Of a stretch of DNA of 64,000 bases, positions 42,224 through 51,443 are shown piece by piece (position 1 is the first letter of the stretch; each line of letters opens with the position of its first letter). The translations under genes were made by a program, and so were the position numbers. Source of the DNA: Psychroserpens ponticola (lineage in GTDB: Bacteria > Bacteroidota > Bacteroidia > Flavobacteriales > Flavobacteriaceae); the NCBI RefSeq assembly GCF_023556315.2, contig NZ_CP116221.1, forward strand, positions 1,871,001 to 1,935,000. Direction: 5' to 3'. The notes under the pieces were generated by a model. It was given only the letters and a program-made list of their open reading frames with translations, searched no databases and had not been told where the DNA came from.

Positions 42224-43105
42224 ATGAAAAGAACAATATTTTTATTATTAGCAATTCTACCAATTTTAACTTTCGGACAAAGCGAATTTTGCGATAAAAG
42301 TTTCGGAGAAAGCTATTTTCCACTTGAAATCGGATTTGAAAAACATATTACTTGGGGAAATGCATTTTATGTGGAAAGGGTAACTGAAAAAAAAGAAATT
42401 GACGGAAAAGAATATTTCAAATATGAGCAAGATTTTAGAAATGGAACTGTATATGACCTGTTGCTGAGAAACCAAAATGACACAATTTTTATGTATAACG
42501 AGGTCAAGAAAAAAGATCAGATACTTTTAATTGCAAAACCTCAAAAAGGGATTAAATGGGAGACTGGAAAAGTTGCCGAAATTGATGGAAGTTTTGAATC
42601 GCCTTATTGTAACTATGAAAACCTAATTGTTGTTGAAAATAAATACTCAAATGGTACTAAAGAAAAACGTTACTACAAAAGAGGATTGGGACTTGTGGCT
42701 ATAACAAGCAAAAAAGGAATTAAAGGAATTTGCTTACCAAACAAAGAAGAAGCTGAATCACTTGTTCAACCATTATCATACGTGGGTTGTGAAAATGAAG
42801 CAGATAAGGATAAAATAACTGAATGTACAATGAAATCTATTCATTCCTATGTTATTGACAAATTAAAAACTACAAATATAAAACCGCCAAAAGAAGACGG
42901 AATCCTAAAATACAAAGTAAGCATTGCGAAAAGTGGATATGTTTCTAACGTGGAAACCTTGAACTCAATTCCAGGTGGAAATCAAGCGAGAAAAGAAATT
43001 AAAAAAATAATAGAATCACTACCTAAATTTATTCCTACCAAAACTGCTGACAAAAAAGCTGTTGGAACAAATATTGAATTGTCGATTCCGATTAAAACAA
43101 AATAA
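42224..43105 (+). CDS. Secreted protein with TonB-C-like C-terminal domain
   Basis: 293 residues. Signal peptide ends LTFGQ. Residues ~20-185 are an unknown beta-rich domain (FPLEIGFEKHITWGNAFYVE; YYKRGLGLVAITSKKG). Residues ~190-293 (CTMKSIHSYVIDKLKTTNI, LKYKVSIAKSGYVSNVETL, KKIIESLPKFIPTKTADKKA) have the pattern of the TonB C-terminal-like domain common in Bacteroidota exported proteins. Role unknown. Cassette ends GTTGCCTAAC, complement of GTTAGGCAAC. Confidence 0.72.
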   Translation: MKRTIFLLLAILPILTFGQSEFCDKSFGESYFPLEIGFEKHITWGNAFYVERVTEKKEIDGKEYFKYEQDFRNGTVYDLLLRNQNDTIFMYNEVKKKDQILLIAKPQKGIKWETGKVAEIDGSFESPYCNYENLIVVENKYSNGTKEKRYYKRGLGLVAITSKKGIKGICLPNKEEAESLVQPLSYVGCENEADKDKITECTMKSIHSYVIDKLKTTNIKPPKEDGILKYKVSIAKSGYVSNVETLNSIPGGNQARKEIKKIIESLPKFIPTKTADKKAVGTNIELSIPIKTK

Positions 43106-43109
43106 CGTT

Positions 43110-43244
43110 GCCTAACACCGTGTATAATTCATTGTTCGGTTCGTGTGTACTCGGAAAATTCCTGCGGAATTTTCCTATGGTTCGTTTTCTTTTACTAATT
43201 TAGACTTAGCCAACACAACGAAATCATACACAAACACGTTGTAA
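43110..43244 (+). repeat. attC-like site 50 (type 1 variant)
   Basis: R'' GCCTAAC, R' GTTGTAA; arm ATTCATTGTTCGG ... CAACACAACGAAATC. Confidence 0.88.
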
Positions 43245-43329
43245 AACATTTGGCTAATCCGAAAGGCTATTTCACTCAAGCCAATGTATTGCAAACTAAT
43301 TTGCATTCTATAATCTTCATTTAAAAATT

Positions 43330-43337
43330 TAAATTTG
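43330..43337 (+). promoter_or_regulatory. Possible -7 box
   Basis: TAAATTTG fits TAnnTTTG, 31 bases before the ATG at 43368. The nearest TTTG upstream (43300-43303) is 26 bases away, longer than usual. Confidence 0.35.
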
Positions 43338-43367
43338 AGTATTAAATAAAATATATCGCAAGTCATA

Positions 43368-43802
43368 ATGAAATATATAATAATACTAATAATTGGAATT
43401 TCTACATTTATCACTAATGCTCAAAATGACAATGAAACTATAACATTCACAAGAATTGGTGAATTAACTAAAGAACAAATAAACAATTCTGGTGCTTCAA
43501 AATTAAATTTCATAACTGAAATACAAAAGGCGAAAGAAATGGCTGAAATGGATATAAAAAATGAAATACCTTTTCTATTACTAGCAGGTGGAATTGCACC
43601 AACAATAATTGCAACAGATCCAATATTTGAAAAAGAATATAAGATATACTTTTATGAATTCGGTTGCACTAGTCCAGAAAAAGATTTAATAATTGCTTAT
43701 AATGAAGTGATATTTGAACATCTGATTAAAGATTACGGAAATAAATGGAAAAAAGAAATCAGAAATGATGTAATCGGATTTAAGGACTGGAGAAAAAAAT
43801 AG
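43368..43802 (+). CDS. Small secreted protein of unknown function
   Basis: 144 residues. Signal peptide ends FITNAQN. The segment DPIFEKEYKIYFYEFGCTS followed by LIIAYNEVIFEHLIKDYG recalls small exported Bacteroidota proteins with a single conserved Cys. No family named. The leader of 130 bases is long for this array and holds a possible promoter. Confidence 0.7.
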   Translation: MKYIIILIIGISTFITNAQNDNETITFTRIGELTKEQINNSGASKLNFITEIQKAKEMAEMDIKNEIPFLLLAGGIAPTIIATDPIFEKEYKIYFYEFGCTSPEKDLIIAYNEVIFEHLIKDYGNKWKKEIRNDVIGFKDWRKK

Positions 43803-43811
43803 AAAAACATT

Positions 43812-43945
43812 TTACAACAACGTGTATAACTAATTGCTGGTCTTGTGTTTACTCGGAAAATCCTGCGGATTTTCCTAATGGTTCGGTTTATTTTGTTAAC
43901 TTAGTTCTTGCCAACGCAACTAGCCATAACACAAACACGTTGGCA
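43812..43945 (+). repeat. attC-like site 51 (type 1)
   Basis: R'' TTACAAC, R' GTTGGCA; right arm CCATAACAC variant. Confidence 0.9.
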
Positions 43946-44023
43946 AACATTTGAGAGCAACTTATTGGAAACGAAAAATAAACTGAATTTGATAATCGGA
44001 ATTCAAACAATACAAAAATAAAT

Positions 44024-44464
44024 TTGAGCTGTATTTTAATAATTGAAGGAGAAAAATTTGATGTGAACGGATTTTTGGAAATCACCGAAATGCAACCATA
44101 CGAAAAGCATTTAAAAGGAGAAAAACGTCCTTTCAAAAAGACTGGAAAACAACTTATTTATGAAAAAAGTGGATGCCGATTTGAATTAAGCAATGCGGAT
44201 TTTAATGATTTTGAGACTCAAAGAAAAGATGTTATCAAATTTTTAACCGATAATTTCAAGAAGCTTAAAGGAATTTCAAGTTTCGGACTAAATATAAGCG
44301 AAGTCCCAACTATTGGATTCGGAATTGAAAATCAAATGGCGGATTTTTGGTGTCAAACTGAATATTTGCAACCTGAATTACTAAAGTTGGCTGGAGAACT
44401 AAATTTTGGAATTGAAATAAGTTTGTATCATCCTGCAATAGAAGAAGAAGATAAAAACGAATAA
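44024..44464 (+). CDS. DUF4279-like protein, possible immunity protein
   Basis: 146 residues from TTG 44024, the first usable start after an in-frame stop at 43979. Layout similar to DUF4279: an opening strand CILIIEGEKFDVNGFLEIT, a charged loop, FELSNADFNDFETQRKDVIKF, and a final LLKLAGELNFGIEISLYHP. The match is by pattern only. DUF4279 proteins are often found in polymorphic-toxin immunity loci. The 85-base leader has no clear promoter. Confidence 0.6.
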   Translation: MSCILIIEGEKFDVNGFLEITEMQPYEKHLKGEKRPFKKTGKQLIYEKSGCRFELSNADFNDFETQRKDVIKFLTDNFKKLKGISSFGLNISEVPTIGFGIENQMADFWCQTEYLQPELLKLAGELNFGIEISLYHPAIEEEDKNE

Positions 44465-44476
44465 ATAAAAACGATT

Positions 44477-44611
44477 TGCCAACACCGTGTATAATTAATT
44501 GCTTTGGTCGTTGATTATTTGGAAAATTCCTTCGGAATTTTCTCGCGTTCGTATTTGTTTACTAAATTAGTTGCTTAAACACGCAACTAACCATACACAA
44601 CAACGTTAACA
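44477..44611 (+). repeat. attC-like site 52 (type 2)
   Basis: R'' TGCCAAC, R' GTTAACA. Confidence 0.9.
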
Positions 44612-45081
44612 ACAATAGTGCAAAAATTCAACAGCACTACTCTATTTGAACTATTGTTTTAAATACAAAAATCTCAAAATTTCTCATTTAAGATTTTCGT
44701 TTATCATTTTTTGGAGAACTAAACGCTTTTTGGTTTGGTTTTGTTTATTAAGTTATAGCTAGAAAACTCTCAAGATAATTTCTTACTTAAATGGTAAACA
44801 GTTTCTTTTTAAGATAATATGTTCGTTCATTTAAAATTGTTTTTTCGTAAGTCAGCCAAATTATCGCTAGCGTTCTGTATCGTTCTAAAATCCAAAAAAG
44901 GTGTTCGTTATTATTCTTGTGGTGCAACCTAAATGCTATTATGGACTTTTCTCTTTTGCCAAATCAACGGTTTCTTGGGAGTTTCAGCTAATGTTAGTTA
45001 TAGCATTCTCTTCGGTTGCTATGAGGTATATAGCTAGCTCTGTGATTTACCAATGACTTGTGCTGCACTACAGTTGCTAAC
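44605..45081 (+). repeat. ORF-less cassette NC-A, copy 5
   Basis: Same family as 18022-18498; most similar to that copy in the 3' half (CTCTTCGGTTGCTATGAGG). No ORF. Confidence 0.82.
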
Positions 45082-45206
45082 AACGTGTATAATTAATTAC
45101 TGCGGAATTTCCAATCGGAAATTCACAATAATTAATTATCTTAGCTACAAATCGGAAAATGACTTACGTCCTTTTCCGTAACTAATCATACACAAAACCG
45201 TTGTAA
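45075..45206 (+). repeat. attC-like site 53 (type 5)
   Basis: R'' TGCTAAC, R' GTTGTAA. Confidence 0.9.
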
Positions 45207-45211
45207 CCAAT

Positions 45212-45712
45212 TTGAGAAAAATTAGAACTATAAAAGAATTATTAGGAATAGATATTGAATTTCTCTATGAAAATTCAGTATTTAAAACTGATTCTATTGC
45301 GGAAACGAATGATAATAAGAATTTTTTACTGTTTGATTTAAAATCAAAATTTCTCAAAATATTTGACCAGTTCCAAATCTCAATCTTTGACGGAAAAGCT
45401 GAACATTTAGAATTGCGTGCTTCGAATTGTAAGCCCATTGACTTAAAGAAACTTATAGGCTTGATTATAGACGAATATGGACCAGATGAAAACAATCAAA
45501 ATTTATCGGATTTAAATACTTTTGAACTTATGAGTTGGTGGTTTAAAAATGACAAGCACGAACAAACATATGACGAATACGATAATACAGATGAGTTATA
45601 TTATGGGTTTATGATTGGAATTGAAAAAGAAATTGGTTGTTTCTCTATTTTGTCATACTCAAATATTGATTTAAATCTGAATAAAAAAAACTGGTTACAA
45701 CACCGTGTATAA
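45212..45712 (+). CDS. Unknown soluble protein, immunity-like
   Basis: 166 residues from a TTG start 12 bases after the crossover. Acidic, Trp/Tyr-containing C-terminal half (FELMSWWFKNDKHEQTYDEY, TDELYYGFMIGIEKEIGC). No family recognised. The end LQHRV and the TAA come from the attC site, where R'' TTACAAC is read as LQ. Confidence 0.65.
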   Translation: MRKIRTIKELLGIDIEFLYENSVFKTDSIAETNDNKNFLLFDLKSKFLKIFDQFQISIFDGKAEHLELRASNCKPIDLKKLIGLIIDEYGPDENNQNLSDLNTFELMSWWFKNDKHEQTYDEYDNTDELYYGFMIGIEKEIGCFSILSYSNIDLNLNKKNWLQHRV

Positions 45713-45829
45713 TTAATTGCTAGGTTCTTCACAACTTGCGAATATTCCTGCGGAATATTCACGGGTTCGTAAATGTTTGCTAACTTAGTTGCTTAACCAC
45801 GCAACTAATCATACACAGAACCGTTGTGT
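45695..45829 (+). repeat. attC-like site 54 (type 3)
   Basis: R'' TTACAAC, R' GTTGTGT. Confidence 0.9.
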
Positions 45830-45835
45830 TTAATT

Positions 45836-46438
45836 ATGACGAACGACTTTACATTTGAATTAATAGCTATTGGAGTTTTAATACTTACATACTATACTCT
45901 GTACTATTTATCCAAACTCATAATCAAATACGAACTGCAAAAGAAAAAAACGAAAAGAATATCTAATGCTAAAACTTATAAAACGGTTACAAGGCAAGGA
46001 GAAAATTTTGAATATGAATTTCCGTTAAACCCGAATTTAGACGAATTTTGGATAAGATTATTTGCGAAAGTATTTGACTATGGATTTTATTTAGGAATAT
46101 TTTATCTTATTGACAGAATTTTAATCGAAAAAAGTATATATCCATACTTGTTGGCATTTTTAGCTTTATTTATTATTAATCCGATATTTGAATCGTTGAC
46201 TGGTAGAACTTTTGGGAAATATGTGTTCGGAATGAGAGTTATTGATGACTTTGGAGAAAACCCATCATTCTTGACTTCATTCATTAAAAATTTACTTCAA
46301 CTTTTTAGTATAGCTTTTTATGTATTATCAAGTGCGACAATATTGGAAGATGAAATGTTTTTTCATAATAAAAGAACATTTACATATACGATTTGGAGTA
46401 AAGACAAAGAAAAAATATTAACTGAATTAAATAACTAA
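45836..46438 (+). CDS. RDD-family membrane protein
   Basis: 200 residues from ATG 45836. One N-terminal hydrophobic segment (LIAIGVLILTYYTLYYLSKL), then an RDD-type domain: RLFAKVFDYGFYLGIFYLID, hydrophobic hairpin, TGRTFGKYVFGMRVIDDFG and a final SFIKNLLQLFSIAFYVL. The first Arg and Asp of the RDD motif are present (R ... D). Inner-membrane protein; some RDD members are cation/proton antiporters, the rest unknown. Cassette GTTGTGTTTA ... TAAACACAAC. Confidence 0.8.
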   Translation: MTNDFTFELIAIGVLILTYYTLYYLSKLIIKYELQKKKTKRISNAKTYKTVTRQGENFEYEFPLNPNLDEFWIRLFAKVFDYGFYLGIFYLIDRILIEKSIYPYLLAFLALFIINPIFESLTGRTFGKYVFGMRVIDDFGENPSFLTSFIKNLLQLFSIAFYVLSSATILEDEMFFHNKRTFTYTIWSKDKEKILTELNN

Positions 46439-46572
46439 ACACAACAACGTGTATATCCAATTGCTCAGTCTGTGTGTACTCGGAAATTCCTAACGGAATT
46501 TCCTATTGGTTCGTTTTCTTTTGTTAACTTAGTTCTTTCCAACGCAACAAGCCATACACAAAACCGTTGTAA
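46439..46572 (+). repeat. attC-like site 55 (type 1)
   Basis: R'' ACACAAC, R' GTTGTAA. Confidence 0.9.
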
Positions 46573-46580
46573 GTAATGTG

Positions 46581-47246
46581 ATGAACGAAACGGAAAACAG
46601 AACTTTAGAAGAATTATTCTCTGCTTATTCAGAGGGAAAAAGACATTTTCTGAATTGGGATTTTGACGAAGACCTTTCTGTAAAAGGAAAAGACTTATCT
46701 GATATATTTTTCGAAAACTGTTTTCTTTTTTTGGATTTCAGGGAATCGAAATTGAATGGAGCAAAATTTATAGGTTGTAATATAAAAACAGCTGACTTTA
46801 GAAATTCGGACTTGACTAACGCAACGATTAATAATTGTTCTGTTGAATCAACAATGTTTAAAGGAGCAAAAACTGATAATCTGATTTTTAAAGAAAACTA
46901 TTGTTATGGTAATATTGTCGGACAAAAAGACTTTGAGGAATTATTTAAAGATTCCGATGAATTCTACACAATAGTTAGAATCACAAATGGATTTCCAAAC
47001 GGAGATGGAATTGGAAATATACTAACTGGAGAAATAATACAAGGAGAAATAAATGTAAATGATTTACTTCTGACCAGTAACGGAACTGAAGTCCCAATTG
47101 TAGAAGTGGAATTAATAAATATGGTGCCTAAACGACAGGATTTTGCCATTACGATTCCAAGAAAATTTGACAATGCAGAAAATTGGGGAAAACTATTTGG
47201 AACTGAATTTAAAATAAAAAAACACTACTTACAACACCGTGTATAA
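46581..47246 (+). CDS. Pentapeptide-like N-terminus fused to EF-Tu domain-2-like barrel
   Basis: 221 residues. Residues ~40-110 contain pentapeptide-type repeats (DLSDIFFENCFLFLDFRESK; LNGAKFIGCNIKTADFRNSD). Residues ~125-215 follow the EF-Tu/IF2 domain-2 pattern: FYTIVRITNGFPNGDGIGNI, LTGEIIQGEINVNDLLLTSN, and a late FGTEFKI strand. No GTPase domain. The C-terminal LQHRV and stop come from the attC site. Function unknown; it is the second EF-Tu-fragment protein type in the array (with 7141). Confidence 0.72.
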   Translation: MNETENRTLEELFSAYSEGKRHFLNWDFDEDLSVKGKDLSDIFFENCFLFLDFRESKLNGAKFIGCNIKTADFRNSDLTNATINNCSVESTMFKGAKTDNLIFKENYCYGNIVGQKDFEELFKDSDEFYTIVRITNGFPNGDGIGNILTGEIIQGEINVNDLLLTSNGTEVPIVEVELINMVPKRQDFAITIPRKFDNAENWGKLFGTEFKIKKHYLQHRV

Positions 47247-47360
47247 TTCATTGCTAATACTCGCCTACTTACGAAAATCCTCGCGGATTTTCTATTCGGT
47301 TTGTATTTGCTAAATTAGTTGCTGAAACACGCAACGAAATCATACACAAACACGTTAACA
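47229..47360 (+). repeat. attC-like site 56 (type 4)
   Basis: R'' TTACAAC, R' GTTAACA. Confidence 0.9.
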
Positions 47361-47831
47361 ACAATAGTGCAAAAATTCAACAGCACTACTCTATTTGAAC
47401 TATTATTATTAACACAAAAATCTCAAATTTCTCATTTAAGATTTTCGCTTATCATTTTTTGGAGAACTAAACGCTTTTATGGTCTGTTTTTGTTTATTAA
47501 CTTATAGCTAGGAAACTCTCAAGATAATTTCTTACTTCAATGGTAAACAATTTATTTTTAAGATAATATCTTCGTTCATTTAAAATTGTTTTTTCGTAAG
47601 TCAGCCAAATTATCGCTAGCGTTCTGTATCGTTCTTAAATCCAAAAAAGGTGTTCGTTAGTATTCCTGTGGTACAACCTAAATGCTATTATGGACTTTTC
47701 TCTTTTGCCAAATCAACGGTTTCTTGGGAGTATCAGCTAATGTTAGTTATAGCATTCTCTTTCGGTTGCTGTGAAGTATATAGCTAGTTCTGTGATTTAC
47801 CAATGACTTGTTCTGCACTACAGTTGCTAAC
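47354..47831 (+). repeat. ORF-less cassette NC-A, copy 6
   Basis: Same family. A 62-codon frame that starts in the attC site and enters this cassette is not kept in the other copies, so it is not a gene. Confidence 0.82.
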
Positions 47832-47957
47832 AACGTGTATAATTAATTACTGCGGAATTTCCCAAACGGAAATTCACAATAATTAATTAACTTAGCTGCT
47901 AATCGGAAAATGACTTACGTCCTTTTCCGTAACTAATCATACACAAAACCGTTGGCA
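47825..47957 (+). repeat. attC-like site 57 (type 5)
   Basis: R'' TGCTAAC, R' GTTGGCA. Confidence 0.9.
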
Positions 47958-47963
47958 ACAATA

Positions 47964-47993
47964 TTGGGAAAATTTGCAATTGATGTATATTTG
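47964..47993 (+). promoter_or_regulatory. Promoter of second toxin-antitoxin cassette
   Basis: TTG at 47964-47966 and TATATTTG at 47986-47993, spaced 19 bases, fit the Bacteroidota consensus; the -7 box is identical to the one before the first toxin-antitoxin pair. Confidence 0.65.
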
Positions 47994-47994
47994 G

Positions 47995-48006
47995 TGTAAA
48001 TTTACA
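47995..48006 (+). promoter_or_regulatory. Candidate antitoxin operator (perfect palindrome)
   Basis: TGTAAATTTACA is a perfect 12-base palindrome directly after the -7 box, with flanking GATGTA (47982-47987) and TACATC (48003-48008) forming a second, wider inverted pair. A ribbon-helix-helix antitoxin binding here would block initiation. Confidence 0.6.
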
Positions 48007-48021
48007 TCAAAAATCAATATT

Positions 48022-48261
48022 ATGGCAAGGCAAAGTATTTCATTCACAAAACCAAATGATGAATGGCTAAAAAATCAAGTTGACAATAAAGAATATTCAA
48101 GTAAAAGTGAATTAGTCAACGATTTAATTAGACAAGCAAGAAGTCAACAAGTTCAAATTGATTGGATAAGAACTAAACTGGAAAGAGCTGAAAATAGTGG
48201 ATTTACTTCTGATAGTAAAGCTCAAATTCTAAAGCAATCAAAGGACTTACTCAATGGCTAA
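48022..48261 (+). CDS. ParD-like antitoxin
   Basis: 79 residues from ATG 48022 (MARQSISFTKPNDEWLKNQ); a longer frame from 47974 would run through the promoter and operator. Ribbon-helix-helix pattern ISFTKPNDEWLKNQVDN then YSSKSELVNDLIRQARSQQ. Overlaps the toxin gene by 8 bases. Distinct in sequence from the antitoxin at 4147, so the two pairs should not cross-react. Confidence 0.88.
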   Translation: MARQSISFTKPNDEWLKNQVDNKEYSSKSELVNDLIRQARSQQVQIDWIRTKLERAENSGFTSDSKAQILKQSKDLLNG

Positions 48262-48541
48262 ATTTAGAATAAGTAATACTGCCAAAGAAGACTTAATTAG
48301 AATCCATCATTACGGAGTTAAAAAATTCGGAATTACTCAAGCGGATAAATACTTTGACTCTTTTTTTGAATATTTTGAGATAATTGCTCAGAGACCTTTT
48401 TCATTTGAATCTGTTGATTTTATAAAAAAAGGATATCGACGTTGTGTATGTGGATCTGATAGCATTTTCTATAAAGTAAATGAAGATGTTATAAATATAA
48501 TGACAATAGTTGGAAGACAAGATTTAGATAATATTCTTTAA
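48254..48541 (+). CDS. ParE/RelE-superfamily toxin
   Basis: 95 residues: FRISNTAKEDLIRIHHYGVK, ITQADKYFDSFFEYFEIIAQ, YRRCVCGSDSIFYKVNEDV and the terminal INIMTIVGRQDLDNIL, a complete ParE layout. Partner of the antitoxin at 48022; coordinated by an overlapping start. Likely helps to maintain the array. Confidence 0.88.
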   Translation: MAKFRISNTAKEDLIRIHHYGVKKFGITQADKYFDSFFEYFEIIAQRPFSFESVDFIKKGYRRCVCGSDSIFYKVNEDVINIMTIVGRQDLDNIL

Positions 48542-48549
48542 AATACAGT

Positions 48550-48682
48550 TGCCAACAACGTGTATAACCAATTGCTTGGTTCTAGCCTACTTGGAAATTC
48601 CTAACGGAATTTCCTCTGGTTCGTTTTCTTTTGTTAACTTAGTTCTTGCCAACGCAACAAGCCATACACAAACACGTTAACA
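48550..48682 (+). repeat. attC-like site 58 (type 1)
   Basis: R'' TGCCAAC, R' GTTAACA. Confidence 0.9.
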
Positions 48683-49154
48683 ACAATAGTGCAAAAATTC
48701 AACAGTACTACTCTATTTGAACTATTGTTATTAATACAAAAATCTCAAATTTCTCATTTAAGATTTTCGCTTTATCATTTTTTGGAGAACTAAACGCTTT
48801 TATAGTCTGTTTTTGTTTATTAACTTATAGCTAGGAAACTCTCAAGATAATTTCTTACTTCAATGGTAAACAATTTATTTTTAAGATAATATCTTCGTTC
48901 ATTTAAAATTGTTTTTTCGTAAGTCAGCCAAATTATCGCTAGCGTTCTGTATCGTTCTAAAATCCAAAAAAGGTGTTCGTTATTATTCTTGTGGTGCAAC
49001 CTAAATGCTATTATGGACTTTTCTCTTTTGCCAAATCAACGGTTTCTTGGGAGTATCAGCTAATGTTAGTTATAGCATTCTCTTTCGGTTGCTATGAGGT
49101 ATATAGCTAGTTCAGTGATTCACCAATGACTTGTGCTGCACTACAGTTGCTAAC
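48676..49154 (+). repeat. ORF-less cassette NC-A, copy 7
   Basis: Same family, in direct tandem with copy 8 (49273); the two differ by few bases. No ORF. Confidence 0.82.
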
Positions 49155-49279
49155 AACGTGTATAATTAATTACTGCGGAATTTCCAATCGGAAATTCACA
49201 ATAATTAATTATCTTAGCTACAAATCGGAAAATGACTTACGTCCTTTTCCGTAACTAATCATACACAAAACCGTTAACA
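49148..49279 (+). repeat. attC-like site 59 (type 5)
   Basis: R'' TGCTAAC, R' GTTAACA. Confidence 0.9.
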
Positions 49280-49750
49280 ACAATAGTGCAAAAATTCAAC
49301 AGTACTACTCTATTTGAACTATTGTTATTAATACAAAAATCTCAAATTTCTCATTTAAGATTTTCGTTTATCATTTTTTGGAGAACTAAACGCTTTTATA
49401 GTCTGTTTTTGTTTATTAACTTATAGCTAGGAAACTCTCAAGATAATTTCTTACTTCAATGGTAAACAATTTATTTTTAAGATAATATCTTCGTTCATTT
49501 AAAATTGTTTTTTCGTAAGTCAGCCAAATTATCGCTTGCGTTCTGTATCGTTCTAAAATCCAAAAAAGGTGTTCGTTAGTATTCCTGTGGTGCAACCTAA
49601 ATGCTATTATGGACTTTTCTCTTTTGCCAAATCAACGGTTTCTTGGGAGTATCAGCTAATGTTAGTTATAGCATTCTCTTTCGGTTGCTATGAGGTATAT
49701 AGCTAGTTCAGTGATTCACCAATGACTTGTGCTGCACTACAGTTGCTAAC
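49273..49750 (+). repeat. ORF-less cassette NC-A, copy 8
   Basis: Same family, adjacent to copy 7. No ORF. Confidence 0.82.
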
Positions 49751-49875
49751 AACGTGTATAATTAATTACTGCGGAATTTCCAATCGGAAATTCACAATAA
49801 TTAATTATATTAGCTAATAATCGGAAAATGACTTACGTCCTTTTCCGTAACTAATCATACACAAGACCGTTGTAT
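49744..49875 (+). repeat. attC-like site 60 (type 5)
   Basis: R'' TGCTAAC, R' GTTGTAT. Confidence 0.9.
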
Positions 49876-50304
49876 TTAATAATGCCAGCCTTTCTGATCT
49901 TCCCAGGTTTATTGCCATCATCAAAACTTGTAGATTAAGGTCAGTACTCTAAAAGCAGTACGGAATTGACTTTCGATAGATTTTTTTCCTTGTCAAGCTT
50001 TCGATTGAAATCGTATGAGAGTTTTACTCTCAAATACGAATGAATTCGCATAAAGCTTGCCTTAAGGTATAGAATATTTTCGACAAAGTCAAGTAATTAC
50101 CCAAATACTTATCATTTAAAGTGCTGAATACTTTAATACGCAACAACTTTTAATGATCGCTTTTAAAATGACGATACCATATCCCGCGATATAGTACATA
50201 ATTTGAAAACCATAAACCGGATTCAGAATCTGTTATGTAGCGTCTGTCATTCCTACGTAATTATGGAGATTCCCTATGGTCATTTCCAAATTACTAAAAA
50301 CAAC
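49869..50304 (+). repeat. ORF-less cassette NC-C, copy 3
   Basis: Looks identical to 26850-27285 and 33132-33567; hairpin at 49994-50059. No ORF. Confidence 0.85.
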
Positions 50305-50432
50305 AGCGTGTATAATTAATTACTTGTTCCTCTTATATTTGGAATATTTATTACCATAAATAAAATGGTTAGTTTCTTTTTGCTAATTTAGTAATAACAA
50401 AACGTAACTAATCATACACGTCTACGTTACCT
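50298..50432 (+). repeat. attC-like site 61 (type 6)
   Basis: R'' AAACAAC, R' GTTACCT. Confidence 0.88.
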
Positions 50433-50439
50433 GTAATTT

Positions 50440-51276
50440 ATGAGAATCATTCTATTTATCATTTTATCTTTAGCGACTATCAGTTGTAAGTCACAAAAAA
50501 AGCAATTTAACGAAAGAATAAATGTTTTATTTATTGGAAATAGTCTAACTGAATATAATGGAATGACTCAAACATTAAGAAACATGCTTGTGGAAACTAC
50601 TCCATTCATAAATATTGAAAAAATCACTTTTCCTGGAATGTCATTATCAGCGCATTTAACAGATATGATTACTTCTTGGACAGAAAACGGAATTAGCACT
50701 AGAAAAAAAACAGCTGAAGAAACTACTGTAACTGAAAAAAAAATTCTTGAAAAAAAGTGGGATATTATAATTTTTCAAACAGGAACTGTGAGTGTTTTAA
50801 TTCCAGAAAATCGAGATTTAAAAGTGAATAAAGCTATTACAGATATTAAAAAATTAGTTTCTAATCCAAATTGCAAATTTATACTTTTTAATACTTGGCC
50901 ATCAAAAAAAGGATACCCAAAGGAATACTGCTATTCAGGTAGATCGATTGAAAAAGACTTAGAAGATTACGACTATTGTTCACCAATTATTAAGAACTTA
51001 GAACAAGAAATTAAACTGATAAACGAATCTTACGAAATTTTAGCTAATAAAAATAAAATATTAAGATCCAATAATGGAACTAAATTTTATGAAATATTAA
51101 CGAAATATCCTGAAGTGGAACTTTATGAAGATGAAATTCATTCTAATAAATATGGCGCTTTTTTAAATGCTTGTATTTTTTATAAAATATTAACTAACAA
51201 CAAAGCGTCAAGTATAAAATATAACGGTGAAATTGAACCTAAAACAGCAAAATTATTAAAACGAATTGCGGATTGA
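50440..51276 (+). CDS. SGNH/GDSL-type hydrolase lipoprotein
   Basis: 278 residues, ATG 14 bases after the crossover. Lipobox ATISCKSQ. Block I VLFIGNSLTEYN (Ser35), a block III-like IIIFQTGTVSV (Gln-rich instead of the usual GxND), and block V DEIHSNKYGA with Asp ~231 and His ~234, giving a complete catalytic set. Resembles DUF4886-type SGNH proteins. Probably an outer-membrane-anchored esterase acting on carbohydrate or lipid esters. Confidence 0.83.
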   Translation: MRIILFIILSLATISCKSQKKQFNERINVLFIGNSLTEYNGMTQTLRNMLVETTPFINIEKITFPGMSLSAHLTDMITSWTENGISTRKKTAEETTVTEKKILEKKWDIIIFQTGTVSVLIPENRDLKVNKAITDIKKLVSNPNCKFILFNTWPSKKGYPKEYCYSGRSIEKDLEDYDYCSPIIKNLEQEIKLINESYEILANKNKILRSNNGTKFYEILTKYPEVELYEDEIHSNKYGAFLNACIFYKILTNNKASSIKYNGEIEPKTAKLLKRIAD

Positions 51277-51285
51277 AAAAACTAC

Positions 51286-51419
51286 AGGTAACAACGTGTA
51301 TATCCAATTGCTCTGTTTGTGTGTACTCGGAAATTCCTATCGGAATTTCCTATTGGTTCGGTTTCTTTTGTTAACTTAGTTCTTGCCAACGCAACAAGCC
51401 ATACACAAACACGTTGTGT
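51286..51419 (+). repeat. attC-like site 62 (type 1)
   Basis: R'' AGGTAAC, R' GTTGTGT. Confidence 0.9.
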
Positions 51420-51443
51420 GTCATTAAAACCGAGAACTGAAAA

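Noticed and set aside
47319-47507. 62-codon ORF entering an NC-A cassette
   Set aside because: Starts in the attC site and is not open in the other seven NC-A copies.
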